DNA from: Christensenella sp. UBA1685
GTDB taxonomy: Bacteria > Bacillota > Clostridia > Christensenellales > CAG-138
Assembly (NCBI GenBank): GCA_002320595.1
Contig: DCKB01000002.1
Location: forward strand, 1-44,767
DNA length: 44,767 nucleotides
Direction of reading: 5' to 3'
Shown here: positions 33,233-41,201 of the stretch, piece by piece
How positions within the stretch are numbered: position 1 is the first letter of the stretch
Layout: each line of letters begins with the position of its first letter
The notes under the pieces: generated by a model
Databases searched by the model: none
The model's input: only the letters and a program-made list of their open reading frames with translations
Told to the model about the DNA's origin: nothing
Program-made: the position numbers and the translations under genes

Positions 33233-34864
33233 TTATTCTACGGAGAAATAATAGTAGTATAACGGCTGGCCGCCGCGCTGCACCATGCACTCCGCATCGG
33301 GATATTTCTCGTTTACGGCTTCCATGAGCGCGTTTGCGTTTTCTTCATCCATATTTTCGCCGTAGAAAACGGTTACAATGGGGTCGTCCCCTTTTTTCTG
33401 AATCATATCGCAAACGAGCGCCATCGCCACCGCATCCACGCTCTGGCCGACTTCCACAATCGTTCCATCCAAAAGGCCAATGATATCGCCCTCGTGAATT
33501 TCCGTGCCGTTGAAATGCGTATCGCGCACAGCATAGGTCACGGAGCCGGAAAGCACGTTTCCAAGCGCTTCCTTCATCTGCTGCTCGTTCCGCTCCGGCG
33601 CCGCATCCGCCTCAAACACAACGGCAGCCGCAATGCCCTGCACCATGGTTTTGGTTGGGATCACAACAACGTTGCGCTCGGAAAGCTCCGCTGCCTGCTG
33701 TGCGGCAAGGATGATATTGGAATTGTTGGGCAGGACGAAAACGTTGCGCGCATTCGCCTTTTTGATCGCATGGCCGATGGTTTCTATGCTCGGATTCATC
33801 GTCTGGCCGCCCTGAATGGTTGCCGCTACGCCCAGCGAACGGAACACCTCTTCAATGCCTTCGCCTGCGCCCACGGCAATGACCGCGTTTTCCTTCTCGT
33901 TTTTCTTCATGGTCTCGAGAATCTCACGGTTTTGTTCGCGCATGTTCTCGATCTTGATCTTGTCCACCTCTCCGAGGCGAAGCGCAAGCTGAATGATCTT
34001 GCCGGGACAATTGGAATGGACATGTACCTTCACAAAATCCGCATCATATGCAACGACGACGGAATCCCCGATCTTGTTGAGCTTCTCGCGCAGCTTGTCA
34101 AGATCCGCCTCAGTGAAGGATTCGTCCAGATGAACGATGAAAAATTCCGTACAATACCCGAATTTGATGTCCTCAAGATCCTCCAGCGTGGCGCCTTCCT
34201 GCATGGGGTCGCCCGCAGCGGAATCGTCGACATAATCTTCGATCTCTTCCCCGTCGATGGCCATTTTAAACCCACGGAAAATGGTAATGAGCCCTTTGCC
34301 GCCGGAATCAACCACACCTGCTTCGCGCAGCACAGGAAGCAGGTCCGGCGTGATGCGAAGCGCCGCTTCTCCGCTTTCAAGCATCAGATCAATCAGCTTA
34401 TAAACGTTTGCGCCCTCGGCCGCAGCTTCCGTGACGGCGTCGCTGATCATGCGCGAAACCGTGAGCATCGTGCCTTCCTTGGGCTTCATGACGGCCTTAT
34501 ACGCCGCCTCGGTGCCGGTTTTAAGCGCTTGCGCAAGAAGCGTGGCGTCCATCTCTTCCGCGCCCGCAAGCGCGCGGGAGAATCCCCGCAGAATCTGCGA
34601 AAGGATGACGCCCGAGTTGCCGCGCGCCCCCCGGAGCGAGCCGAGCGAAGCTGCGGCGGCAACCTCCGCCACCGTGTCGCCCTTGCATTCCTTGATCTCC
34701 TTGACCGCGCCCTGCATGGTCATGAACATGTTTGTGCCCGTATCGCCATCCGGCACGGGGAAGACGTTGAGCGAATCGATCAGCGCCTTGTTCTTGTCAA
34801 GCAGCGCCGCCCCCGTCAGGAACATTTCCCGAAGCAGGGCGCCGCCAATGGTCGTGTTCGTCAA
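33233..34864 (-). CDS. fakA: Fatty acid kinase subunit A (DAK2/YloV family)
   Basis: A 543-residue protein with an N-terminal DAK2-type kinase domain (residues 1-200; NVFPVPDGDTGTNM, ARGNSGVILSQILRG), a middle domain and a C-terminal domain. Homologs phosphorylate fatty acids bound to a DegV-family FakB partner, feeding exogenous fatty acids into phospholipid synthesis; no FakB gene lies in the window. The start is a TTG with GGAGGG 8 bases upstream; the ATG-like frame back to 34894 has none. It is flanked by asp23 and recG, the usual order in Firmicutes. Confidence 0.93.
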   Translation of the reverse strand: MTNTTIGGALLREMFLTGAALLDKNKALIDSLNVFPVPDGDTGTNMFMTMQGAVKEIKECKGDTVAEVAAAASLGSLRGARGNSGVILSQILRGFSRALAGAEEMDATLLAQALKTGTEAAYKAVMKPKEGTMLTVSRMISDAVTEAAAEGANVYKLIDLMLESGEAALRITPDLLPVLREAGVVDSGGKGLITIFRGFKMAIDGEEIEDYVDDSAAGDPMQEGATLEDLEDIKFGYCTEFFIVHLDESFTEADLDKLREKLNKIGDSVVVAYDADFVKVHVHSNCPGKIIQLALRLGEVDKIKIENMREQNREILETMKKNEKENAVIAVGAGEGIEEVFRSLGVAATIQGGQTMNPSIETIGHAIKKANARNVFVLPNNSNIILAAQQAAELSERNVVVIPTKTMVQGIAAAVVFEADAAPERNEQQMKEALGNVLSGSVTYAVRDTHFNGTEIHEGDIIGLLDGTIVEVGQSVDAVAMALVCDMIQKKGDDPIVTVFYGENMDEENANALMEAVNEKYPDAECMVQRGGQPLYYYYFSVE

Positions 34865-34921
34865 TTTTGATTCCCTCCCAGCCTGCCTGCGCAAAAAGCG
34901 CGCGGGCAGCGTCCTCTGTTG

Positions 34922-35278
34922 TTATGCGCGGATGGCTTCTACGTGAATGTTGACGTTGCGCACGTTGAGCCCCGTCATTTCCTTCACACGGTAACGGACG
35001 TTTTCGATTGCGTTCTTCGCCACAGCGGAAAGCGACGTGCCGTAAACGATGGTAACAAACAGGTCGATATCAACGCCTTCGTCATCCTCAAGCACCGTCA
35101 CCTTTACGCCGCGTTTTTGGTTGTCGCCGCCAACGAGCTGCCACAGCTGATCGCCCGTGGTTTTCGCACTCATCCCGACGATCCCGTAATTCTCGGAAGC
35201 GGCATAGCCCGCGATCATCGCAATGATATCTTCCGAAATGCTGATCTTCCCCAATTCGGTCGTAATAATACCCGGCAT
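34922..35278 (-). CDS. Asp23/Gls24 family envelope stress protein (YloU)
   Basis: A 118-residue Asp23/Gls24 domain protein. Features include the start GIITTELGKISISEDIIAMI, ENYGIVGMSAK and a terminal helix, VKEMTGLNVRNVNIHVEAIR. In other Firmicutes these proteins sit near the membrane and respond to envelope stress or alkaline pH. The ATG at 35278 has AAGGAGG 10 bases upstream. First gene of the Asp23-FakA-RecG operon, 57 bases before fakA. Confidence 0.95.
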   Translation of the reverse strand: MPGIITTELGKISISEDIIAMIAGYAASENYGIVGMSAKTTGDQLWQLVGGDNQKRGVKVTVLEDDEGVDIDLFVTIVYGTSLSAVAKNAIENVRYRVKEMTGLNVRNVNIHVEAIRA

Positions 35279-35419
35279 GGTTGTGCATCCTCCTTGCTTG
35301 ATGTTTTCATGATCCATTTCATAAATATTGGTATAATACCGTTCTTATTCTACTGCATAATTCGGGCATCCGCAAGCGGGATGCAAAATCGCCGTGAAAA
35401 TCTCACATTTCGCGCCCGT

Positions 35420-35911
35420 TTAACGGCGGTTTTGCGGCGTTTTCCGCTGAGGCAGCGCACCTTCGAGCGCAAGCAGCCTCTCCTTTATGGGAAGCCCGCT
35501 GCCATAGCCTACGAGGCTTCCGTCCGCACCGATGACGCGGTGGCACGGGATTACGATCAGAATTGAATTGCGGTTGTTCGCAAGCCCTACGGCGCGCGCC
35601 GCCTTCGGGTTTCCCACAAGGCGCGCAATTTCACGGTAGCTCCTGGTTTCACCATATGGGATCGTCAAAAGCGCATCCCAAACCCGGCGCTGCCACGGCG
35701 TGCCCAGAGGTGCAAGCGGAAGGGAGAATTCCCGCCGTTTCCCGCTGAAATATTCAAGAAGCTGTTTTTCCGTTTCCCGCAGCAGCGGCGTTGGCGCTTC
35801 GCCCGCGCCCGGCGTGCCGCCCGGCATGAGAGACGTAAGCGCGCTGGCTTTTTCCTCAGCCGTCATCGGCCCAATGGGCGTTAAAAAGGCATAGGTTTGT
35901 CCTGCGTTCAA
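35420..35911 (-). CDS. ogt: Methylated-DNA--protein-cysteine methyltransferase
   Basis: A 163-residue suicidal repair protein that transfers alkyl groups from O6-methylguanine to its own Cys. The active site is IVIPCHRVIGADGSLVGYG. The DNA-binding helix-turn-helix is TIPYGETRSYREIARLVGNP, and the Asn hinge is in LANNRNSI. Its length is normal for the Ogt type without an Ada-like N-terminal domain. The start appears to be a TTG, with GGGGTGG about 11 bases upstream, so the first residues are uncertain. It is adjacent to, but divergent from, transketolase. Confidence 0.93.
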   Translation of the reverse strand: MNAGQTYAFLTPIGPMTAEEKASALTSLMPGGTPGAGEAPTPLLRETEKQLLEYFSGKRREFSLPLAPLGTPWQRRVWDALLTIPYGETRSYREIARLVGNPKAARAVGLANNRNSILIVIPCHRVIGADGSLVGYGSGLPIKERLLALEGALPQRKTPQNRR

Positions 35912-35946
35912 AATTGTGAGCCACCCCTTCTGCTTTTCCGTTTTTA

Positions 35947-35955
35947 TGTTATAAT
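35947..35955 (+). promoter_or_regulatory. Extended -10 promoter of transketolase
   Basis: TGTTATAAT: a perfect TATAAT with the extended TGn element and no good -35. It lies 67 bases before the tkt start codon. Confidence 0.6.
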
Positions 35956-36021
35956 ATCTTATATCGTGCTTTAAATCAATTTTTTAAAGAATACTTACGC
36001 CAAAGAAAGATGGAGGATTCT

Positions 36022-37995
36022 ATGCAACCGATTGAACGACAGGCGATCTCGGCCATCCGCGTGCTTGCGGCGGATGCGATCCAGAAGGCCAACAGCGGCC
36101 ACCCCGGCATGCCCATCGGCGCAGCGCCGATGGCCTACGCACTTTGGAAGCAGATGAAGCATAATCCAAAGAACCCCGGCTGGCTGGGCCGCGACCGCTT
36201 CGTGCTCTCCGCCGGGCATGCTTCCATGCTGGAATACGCCCTTTTGCACCTTTACGGCTATGGCCTTACAGTGGACGACCTCAAGAGCTTCCGTCAAGCC
36301 GGCAGCCTTACGCCCGGCCACCCTGAATACGGCCACACAACCGGAGTGGAGGCCACCACGGGCCCGCTGGGCCAAGGGTTTGCAATGGCGGTGGGCATGG
36401 CGATGGCGGAAACCCACATGGCGGCGAAGTTCAACCGCGAGGGCTTCCCCGTGGTGGATAACCATACCTTTGTGCTCATGGGCGACGGCTGCATGATGGA
36501 AGGTGCTACCGCAGAAGCCGCAAGCCTTGCAGGCACGCAGAAGCTCGGCAAGCTCATTGCGCTTTACGACAGCAACCGCATCACCATCGAGGGTGACACC
36601 GCGACCTCTTTCGCGGAGAACGTAGCCGCACGCTATGCCGCCTATGGCTGGCAGGTGATCTCCGTGGACAACGGCGAGGATGTGGATGCAATCGGCGTGG
36701 CGATTGACGCGGCAAAATCCGAAGCCGAAAAGCCTACCCTCATCATCGTGCGCACGAATATTGCGCAGGGTACGGCCAAACAAGGCAAGGCAAGCGCGCA
36801 CGGCGAGCCGCTCGGCGAAGAAAACATTGCCGCGATGAAGGCCGCATTGGGTTGGACTTACGATAAGTTTGAAGTTCCGGCCGAAGTTTATGCGCATTAT
36901 GAAACCCTTGCGCTGCGCTGCGCTGCCGGAAACGCCGCATATGACGCTATGCTTGAACGCTATAAAGCCGCATACCCCGAGCTTTATGCTGAATGGCTTG
37001 CCTGGCACAGCACGGAACTGCCCGAAGCGCTCCTTGCGGACCAAAGCCTGTTTGCTGCGGAAGGCCCGAAGGCCACACGCGCAACGAGCGGCGATGTGCT
37101 CAACAAGCTGGCCGCCTATCTGCCCAACTTCTTCGGAGGAAGCGCCGACCTTGCCCCCTCCAACAAAACGGAGATGAAGGGCCGGGGATTCTTCGCGCCT
37201 GATTGCCGCGAAGGCGCAAACATCCACTTCGGCGTGCGTGAACTTGCGATGGCCTGCATCGCAAACGGAATTGCGCTCTACGGCGGCCTGCGCTCCTATT
37301 GCGCCACATTCTTCGTGTTCTCCGATTATGTGAAGCCCGCGCTGCGCCTTTCCGCCCTGATGCAGCTCCCCGTGCTCTATATCCTGACGCATGACAGCAT
37401 CGGCGTGGGCGAGGACGGCCCCACGCATCAGCCCATCGAGCAGCTTGCAGCGCTGCGCGCCACGCCCAACACCTTCGTGTTCCGCCCGGCCGACCAGAAG
37501 GAGACCGCGTACGCTTACCTGACTGCGCTTACGCAAAAGGCGCCTTCCGTGATGGCGCTCACCCGCCAGAACCTGCCGCAGCTTGCGGAAACGGGCGAAG
37601 GCGCAAAGCGCGGCGCGTATATCCTGCGCGAACCCAAAGGGACGCCGGATGTCATCCTCATCGCCTCCGGCTCCGAGGTAGAGCTGGTTTTGAAGGCAGC
37701 GGACATCCTCGCCGTGCAGGGCTACACGGCCCGCATCGTTTCCATGCCCTGCATGGAGTTGTTTGAGCAACAGGACGAAGCCTACCGCGAAAGCGTTCTT
37801 CCCAAGTCCCTGCGCAAGCGCGTGGCGGTCGAGGCCGGTTCAAGCTTCGGTTGGGCGCGCTATGTCGGCCTGGACGGCAAAACCGTGTCCCTTGACCACT
37901 TCGGCGCTTCCGCGCCTGCGGGCGAGCTCTTCCGCGCATTCGGCTTCACGCCGGAAAACGTGGCAAAGGCCGCGCTTGAGGTAATCAGAGGGTAA
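36022..37995 (+). CDS. tkt: Transketolase
   Basis: A 657-residue thiamine-diphosphate enzyme of the nonoxidative pentose phosphate pathway, moving two-carbon units between ketose and aldose phosphates. The ThDP and Mg signature is MGDGCMMEGATAEAASLAG with DSNRITIEG. The start includes NSGHPGMPIGAAPMAYALW, and the pyrimidine-domain motif is DSIGVGEDGPTHQPIEQL. It is full length, with no split domains. The ATG at 36022 was chosen because TGGAGG sits 5 bases before it; the upstream ATG at 36010 overlaps that ribosome site. A GC hairpin follows. Confidence 0.97.
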   Translation: MQPIERQAISAIRVLAADAIQKANSGHPGMPIGAAPMAYALWKQMKHNPKNPGWLGRDRFVLSAGHASMLEYALLHLYGYGLTVDDLKSFRQAGSLTPGHPEYGHTTGVEATTGPLGQGFAMAVGMAMAETHMAAKFNREGFPVVDNHTFVLMGDGCMMEGATAEAASLAGTQKLGKLIALYDSNRITIEGDTATSFAENVAARYAAYGWQVISVDNGEDVDAIGVAIDAAKSEAEKPTLIIVRTNIAQGTAKQGKASAHGEPLGEENIAAMKAALGWTYDKFEVPAEVYAHYETLALRCAAGNAAYDAMLERYKAAYPELYAEWLAWHSTELPEALLADQSLFAAEGPKATRATSGDVLNKLAAYLPNFFGGSADLAPSNKTEMKGRGFFAPDCREGANIHFGVRELAMACIANGIALYGGLRSYCATFFVFSDYVKPALRLSALMQLPVLYILTHDSIGVGEDGPTHQPIEQLAALRATPNTFVFRPADQKETAYAYLTALTQKAPSVMALTRQNLPQLAETGEGAKRGAYILREPKGTPDVILIASGSEVELVLKAADILAVQGYTARIVSMPCMELFEQQDEAYRESVLPKSLRKRVAVEAGSSFGWARYVGLDGKTVSLDHFGASAPAGELFRAFGFTPENVAKAALEVIRG

Positions 37996-38022
37996 CGGAA
38001 CTTCATACCCAACAGATGGAGG

Positions 38023-38043
38023 AGGGACGGCAGCGCCGTCCCT
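38023..38043 (+). terminator. Probable tkt terminator
   Basis: A 9-bp perfect stem (AGGGACGGC, 38023-38031 with 38035-38043) with a 3-base loop, 28 bases after the tkt stop. The downstream T-tract is weak. Confidence 0.6.
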
Positions 38044-38050
38044 TCTGGCT

Positions 38051-38381
38051 TATCCAATTTCTGTTCATACAATTTAAACAAATCATTCATGCTTCGTTCC
38101 AACCCATGCCACATTTTAGGGGTATTCTATGTACAACGAAACGGAAAGCGCCGCCGCACAAGCGGGTTCACAATAGAGGTGCTTTTCACGGGAAAGGAGG
38201 CTTGCCATAGACAGACGCCCGGTAAATCAACAAAAATGATTGATGAATGATTATGATTTTTCCTCAAGGAGTTTACTCCTTTCGGAGCCAAATTCTCCCC
38301 CGAACAAGGTTCCGATTTTTTGAAAACCTTCCTGCAAAAGATACCGGCTGTGGTTTCCCCGGTCGGTATCGCCTATTTTGG
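38051..38381 (+). ncRNA. Putative structured RNA element, copy 1
   Basis: About 331 bases without a plausible gene, homologous to copy 2 (period about 354 bases). Shared landmarks in order are AAATCATTCATG, ATTTTAGGGGTATTCTAT, CGGGTTCACAATAGAGG, AAAGGAGG, and three hairpins. Helix A is AAGGAG/CTCCTT (38266-38271/38276-38281). Helix B is CGGAGCC/GGTTCCG (38283-38289/38308-38314). Helix C is ATACCGGCTG/CGGTCGGTAT (38341-38350/38360-38369), followed by CGCCTATTTTGG. Differences from copy 2 keep every pair when read as plus-strand RNA, some as G-U, but would be mismatches on the minus strand. No known RNA family is recognised. Expression is unproven. Confidence 0.5.
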
Positions 38382-38407
38382 CGCAGCACACAGAGCATGC
38401 TTCACGT

Positions 38408-38735
38408 TCCACATTTATTCATAAAACCACAACAAATCATTCATGTTTCGTTCCTACGCATGCCATATTTTAGGGGTATTCTATAGCCAATGAAACGGAA
38501 AGCGACACCGCACGGCGGGTTCACAATAGAGGCGCATAGATTGAGAAAGGAGGCCTGCGATCGAGAGAAGCCAAGCGAAGCGGAATGTTCGTAAAAGATA
38601 TGATCTTCATGATTTCTTTTAAGGGGCTTGCTCCTTCGGAACTCAACTCCCTCCCCAACAGAGTTCCGGTTCTGAAAGCTCTTCCTGCAAAAGATACCGG
38701 CTGCGGTTTCCTCAGCCGGTATTGCCTGTTTTGGG
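38408..38735 (+). ncRNA. Putative structured RNA element, copy 2
   Basis: Second, diverged copy. Helix A is AAGGGG/CTCCTT (38621-38626/38631-38636), with a G-U pair where copy 1 has A-U. Helix B is CGGAACTC/GAGTTCCG (38637-38644/38661-38668), with a U-A pair where copy 1 has C-G. Helix C is ATACCGGCTG/CAGCCGGTAT (38694-38703/38713-38722), fully Watson-Crick, followed by TTGCCTGTTTTGG as in a terminator. It ends 10 bases before the stop of the convergent XRE gene, so helix C may also terminate that gene. Short open frames exist but are not conserved between copies. Confidence 0.5.
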
Positions 38736-38744
38736 GAACCTGTT

Positions 38745-38945
38745 TCACCGACGGTTCGTAAGGCCGAGGATATAATCGGCAGTGGTTTTGTGGTATTTTG
38801 CAAGCGCGATCAGCACTGCCGTCGGAATATCCCGCTGCCCCAATTCATAGTTGCTGTATACCTGCTGTGAACAATTTAGAATTTGAGCCATTTGTGCCTG
38901 CGTTAAGTCCGCGTCCTCCCGCAGCTCCCGGATTCGTCTGTACAT
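38745..38945 (-). CDS. Small XRE-family helix-turn-helix regulator
   Basis: A 66-residue protein that is one complete HTH_3 domain: a five-helix fold with DLTQAQMAQILNCSQQVYSN as the core HTH and YELGQRDIPTAVLIALAKYH as the C-terminal part. It is too short for a ligand domain. The ATG at 38945 has GAGGTG about 6 bases upstream; a GTG three codons earlier is unlikely. A 12-bp inverted repeat, probably its operator, lies 29 bases upstream, suggesting autoregulation. No toxin-like partner is adjacent. Confidence 0.9.
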   Translation of the reverse strand: MYRRIRELREDADLTQAQMAQILNCSQQVYSNYELGQRDIPTAVLIALAKYHKTTADYILGLTNRR

Positions 38946-38973
38946 GCCGTTCACCTCATGTACAGTTTACCCA

Positions 38974-39013
38974 ACCGCAAAATGCGGTATTGCATTTTAC
39001 TGCATTTTGCGGT
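38974..39013. promoter_or_regulatory. Inverted-repeat operator upstream of the XRE gene
   Basis: ACCGCAAAATGC (38974-38985) and GCATTTTGCGGT (39002-39013) are perfectly complementary, and a third GCATTTT copy (38992-38998) lies between. Repeated half-sites just upstream of a small HTH gene suggest cooperative binding and autoregulation. No strong -35/-10 pair could be assigned. Confidence 0.55.
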
Positions 39014-39079
39014 AAAATAACGTTGCCAGATTCCTCTCCGAAGGAAGGCGGAGCATCCGCCGCAGTGAAAGAGCCACAT

Positions 39080-39177
39080 CAAAACGCCGGGCATGGTGTG
39101 TTTCATGGCTCTCGCCGGGCGATGCAGCCGGCGATTTTCTCTTCTCTACCACGGAACACGCCATGCCCGGCGTTTTG
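39080..39177. repeat. Long hyphenated inverted repeat
   Basis: The 23-base arms at 39080-39102 and 39155-39177 (core CGCCGGGCATGG) are complementary with one T-G wobble on the plus strand. A 52-base interior holds a second stem (TCGCCGG/CCGGCGA). It lies downstream of tadA and upstream of the XRE gene. It could be a terminator-like fold or a repeat element, but no T-run adjoins the stem. Confidence 0.6.
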
Positions 39178-39228
39178 GATTTTAATGCTGTGCAGGGCAC
39201 CGGCTTATTACGCCCCCAACACCGCGCC

Positions 39229-39675
39229 CTATGCCCGTTTCCTCGCAAAAAAGGTTTGCAGCACCGCCGCGCATTCCTCCTCAAGAACGCCGCCCACGGC
39301 GGGAACCGTGTGCAGAAACGCGTGATCCAGCAGGTCAAACACGCTGCCGCAGCAGCCTGTGCGCGGCTCAAACGCGCCAAACACCAGGCGGCCAAGGCGC
39401 GCGTTCACAAGCGCACCCGCACACATAGCGCAAGGCTCAAGCGTAACATACAGCGTACAATCCGCCATCCGCCAGGCGTCCTCTGCGGCAGCCGCCGCCT
39501 GAAGGCAAAGGAGTTCGGCGTGCGCGGTGGGGTCGCCCGTCTGCTCCACGCGGTTGTGGGCCTGTGCGAGCACCGTGCCGCCGCGCAAAAGCACCGCTCC
39601 CACGGGAACCTCGCCTTCCGCAGCCGCAAGCCGCGCCTCTGAAAGCGCGATGCGCATATACTCCGCGTCCGTCAT
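39229..39675 (-). CDS. tadA: tRNA-specific adenosine deaminase TadA
   Basis: A 148-residue deaminase that converts A34 to inosine in tRNA-Arg(ACG). Zinc and catalytic motifs are DPTAHAELLCLQ (His ligand and Glu proton shuttle) and LEPCAMCAGALVNARLGRLV (PCxxC). RTGCCGS and FFARKR near the C-terminus are also family features. The ATG at 39675 was chosen because it overlaps the lpd stop codon as ATGA and matches the family start MTDAEYMRIAL; an in-frame ATG at 39687 is the alternative. Co-transcribed with lpd. Confidence 0.94.
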   Translation of the reverse strand: MTDAEYMRIALSEARLAAAEGEVPVGAVLLRGGTVLAQAHNRVEQTGDPTAHAELLCLQAAAAAEDAWRMADCTLYVTLEPCAMCAGALVNARLGRLVFGAFEPRTGCCGSVFDLLDHAFLHTVPAVGGVLEEECAAVLQTFFARKRA

Positions 39676-41039
39676 TCTGCCTGCCATGCTGCCTCGCGGA
39701 TGATCTCTCCCACAGTAGGATGCGGAAAAATGATCTTTCTGACCTGTTCGAGCGTCATTCCCGCCTCCACGAACACTGCCGCCGTAGAAATAAACTCCGA
39801 TGCATAATTGGCAATCGCCTGCATGCCGATCACGCGCTGTGTCCCACGCTCCACAATGAGCTTTGCCACGCCGTCCCCGCCCTCGTTTTCGGCAAGATAG
39901 CGGCCCGAAAAGCGCATCGGCAGTTTCACAGCCGTAATATCAAGCCCTTTTCGTTTTGCGGTGGCTTCCGTTTCTCCCACGCTTGCAAGCTCCGGGTTGG
40001 TATATACAACGGCAGGCACGGCATGATAGCGCATTTCATCCGCAACGCCCATAATGTCGTTCACGGCAACCTCCGCCTCCCGGTAAGCCGTGTGTGCAAG
40101 CATGCTTTTGCCGTTTACATCGCCCGCCGCGTAAACGCCCGGCACATTGGTGCGCATGTGCGCATCGGTCACAATCGCACCGCGTTCCAATGCAACGCCA
40201 ATCCGTTCAAGCCCAAGCTCCGCCGTATTCGCACGCCGGCCAATAGAAAGCAGGACCTTGTCCGCCGCAACCAGAACAGCCTCGCCCTCCTTCTCATAGC
40301 GCACGCCGGTTTCCGTAATTTCCGTTACCCGCGCGCCAAGCAGGAAGCGCACGCCCCTTTTTTCATAGTTCTTCTGCAAAAGCGCCGTAAGCTCCGCATC
40401 GTTTTCGCCCGCGATGTGGTCTAACATTTCAATCACCGTGACAGCGCTGCCGATGGAATTGAAGTAGGAGGCCATCTCAAGGCCGATTACGCCTCCGCCG
40501 ATCACAACGAGCCGTTCCGGCGCGTCCGTAAGCGCAAGGATTTCCCGGTTGGTGAGCGCGAAACCGCGCTCCATCGCCTCCCGCAATCCGGAGATGGGCG
40601 GAACAACAGGCATGCTTCCCGTTGCGATGAGAAGCTTTGCCGCGCTGTGCGTTTCGCCGCCCACGCTTACGCGGAAGCCTTCCTCGCCCCGGCCTTCGAT
40701 CCTGCCTTCGCCTGCAGCCAACGTTACGCCATTTTGTTTTAGCGCGGCCTTCACGCCGCCTACAAGCAGCTTTACGACCTTGTTCTTGCGCGCCACAACC
40801 TTCGCGTGATCGATCGAAAGCGCCGGAGCCGAAACGCCATATTTATCGCCGTAGCGCGCCCCATCGTACAGTTTGGCGCTGTAAAGCAGGGTTTTCGTTG
40901 GGATGCAGCCTTCATTGAGGCATACGCCGCCCACGCTGTTCTTCTCAATGCATAGCACGGAAAGGCCCGCATGGCCCGCGCGCTCGGCGGCAAGGTACCC
41001 CGCCGGGCCGCCTCCCAATACGATCAGATCATACTGCAT
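39672..41039 (-). CDS. lpdA: Dihydrolipoyl dehydrogenase
   Basis: A 455-residue flavoprotein disulfide reductase. The FAD motif is VLGGGPAGYLAAERAG and the redox-active disulfide is GGVCLNEGCIPTKTLLYSAK. The NAD motif is LVVIGGGVIGLEMASYF, and the C-terminal dimer region has HPTVGEIIREAAW with catalytic His and Glu. It reoxidises dihydrolipoamide in 2-oxo-acid dehydrogenase or glycine cleavage complexes. No E1/E2 genes are adjacent, so its partner is encoded elsewhere. The ATG has AAAGGAG 9 bases upstream. Confidence 0.95.
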   Translation of the reverse strand: MQYDLIVLGGGPAGYLAAERAGHAGLSVLCIEKNSVGGVCLNEGCIPTKTLLYSAKLYDGARYGDKYGVSAPALSIDHAKVVARKNKVVKLLVGGVKAALKQNGVTLAAGEGRIEGRGEEGFRVSVGGETHSAAKLLIATGSMPVVPPISGLREAMERGFALTNREILALTDAPERLVVIGGGVIGLEMASYFNSIGSAVTVIEMLDHIAGENDAELTALLQKNYEKRGVRFLLGARVTEITETGVRYEKEGEAVLVAADKVLLSIGRRANTAELGLERIGVALERGAIVTDAHMRTNVPGVYAAGDVNGKSMLAHTAYREAEVAVNDIMGVADEMRYHAVPAVVYTNPELASVGETEATAKRKGLDITAVKLPMRFSGRYLAENEGGDGVAKLIVERGTQRVIGMQAIANYASEFISTAAVFVEAGMTLEQVRKIIFPHPTVGEIIREAAWQAE

Positions 41040-41081
41040 AACTGGTTTCTCCTTTGGAATTGCACTTTCTTTGTATCCTGC

Positions 41082-41090
41082 ATTATATCA
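41082..41090 (-). promoter_or_regulatory. Extended -10 promoter of lpdA-tadA
   Basis: Minus strand TGATATAAT: a perfect TATAAT (41082-41087) with the TGn extension, 42 bases before the lpdA start. No good -35 is seen. Confidence 0.5.
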
Positions 41091-41201
41091 TCCTCCGCGC
41101 CGCAGTGAAAGGGGTTCCAAAACCGTTCCATTTATGATAAGATATCTTCGTTTGCAGGGATATGGCAGATTGCGCGTGCAGAGATTGGAGAGGTGATGGG
41201 G

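Noticed and set aside
38247..38803. Short open frames on both strands inside the tandem repeat
   Set aside because: Frames are not preserved between copies, and the changes keep RNA helices rather than codons.
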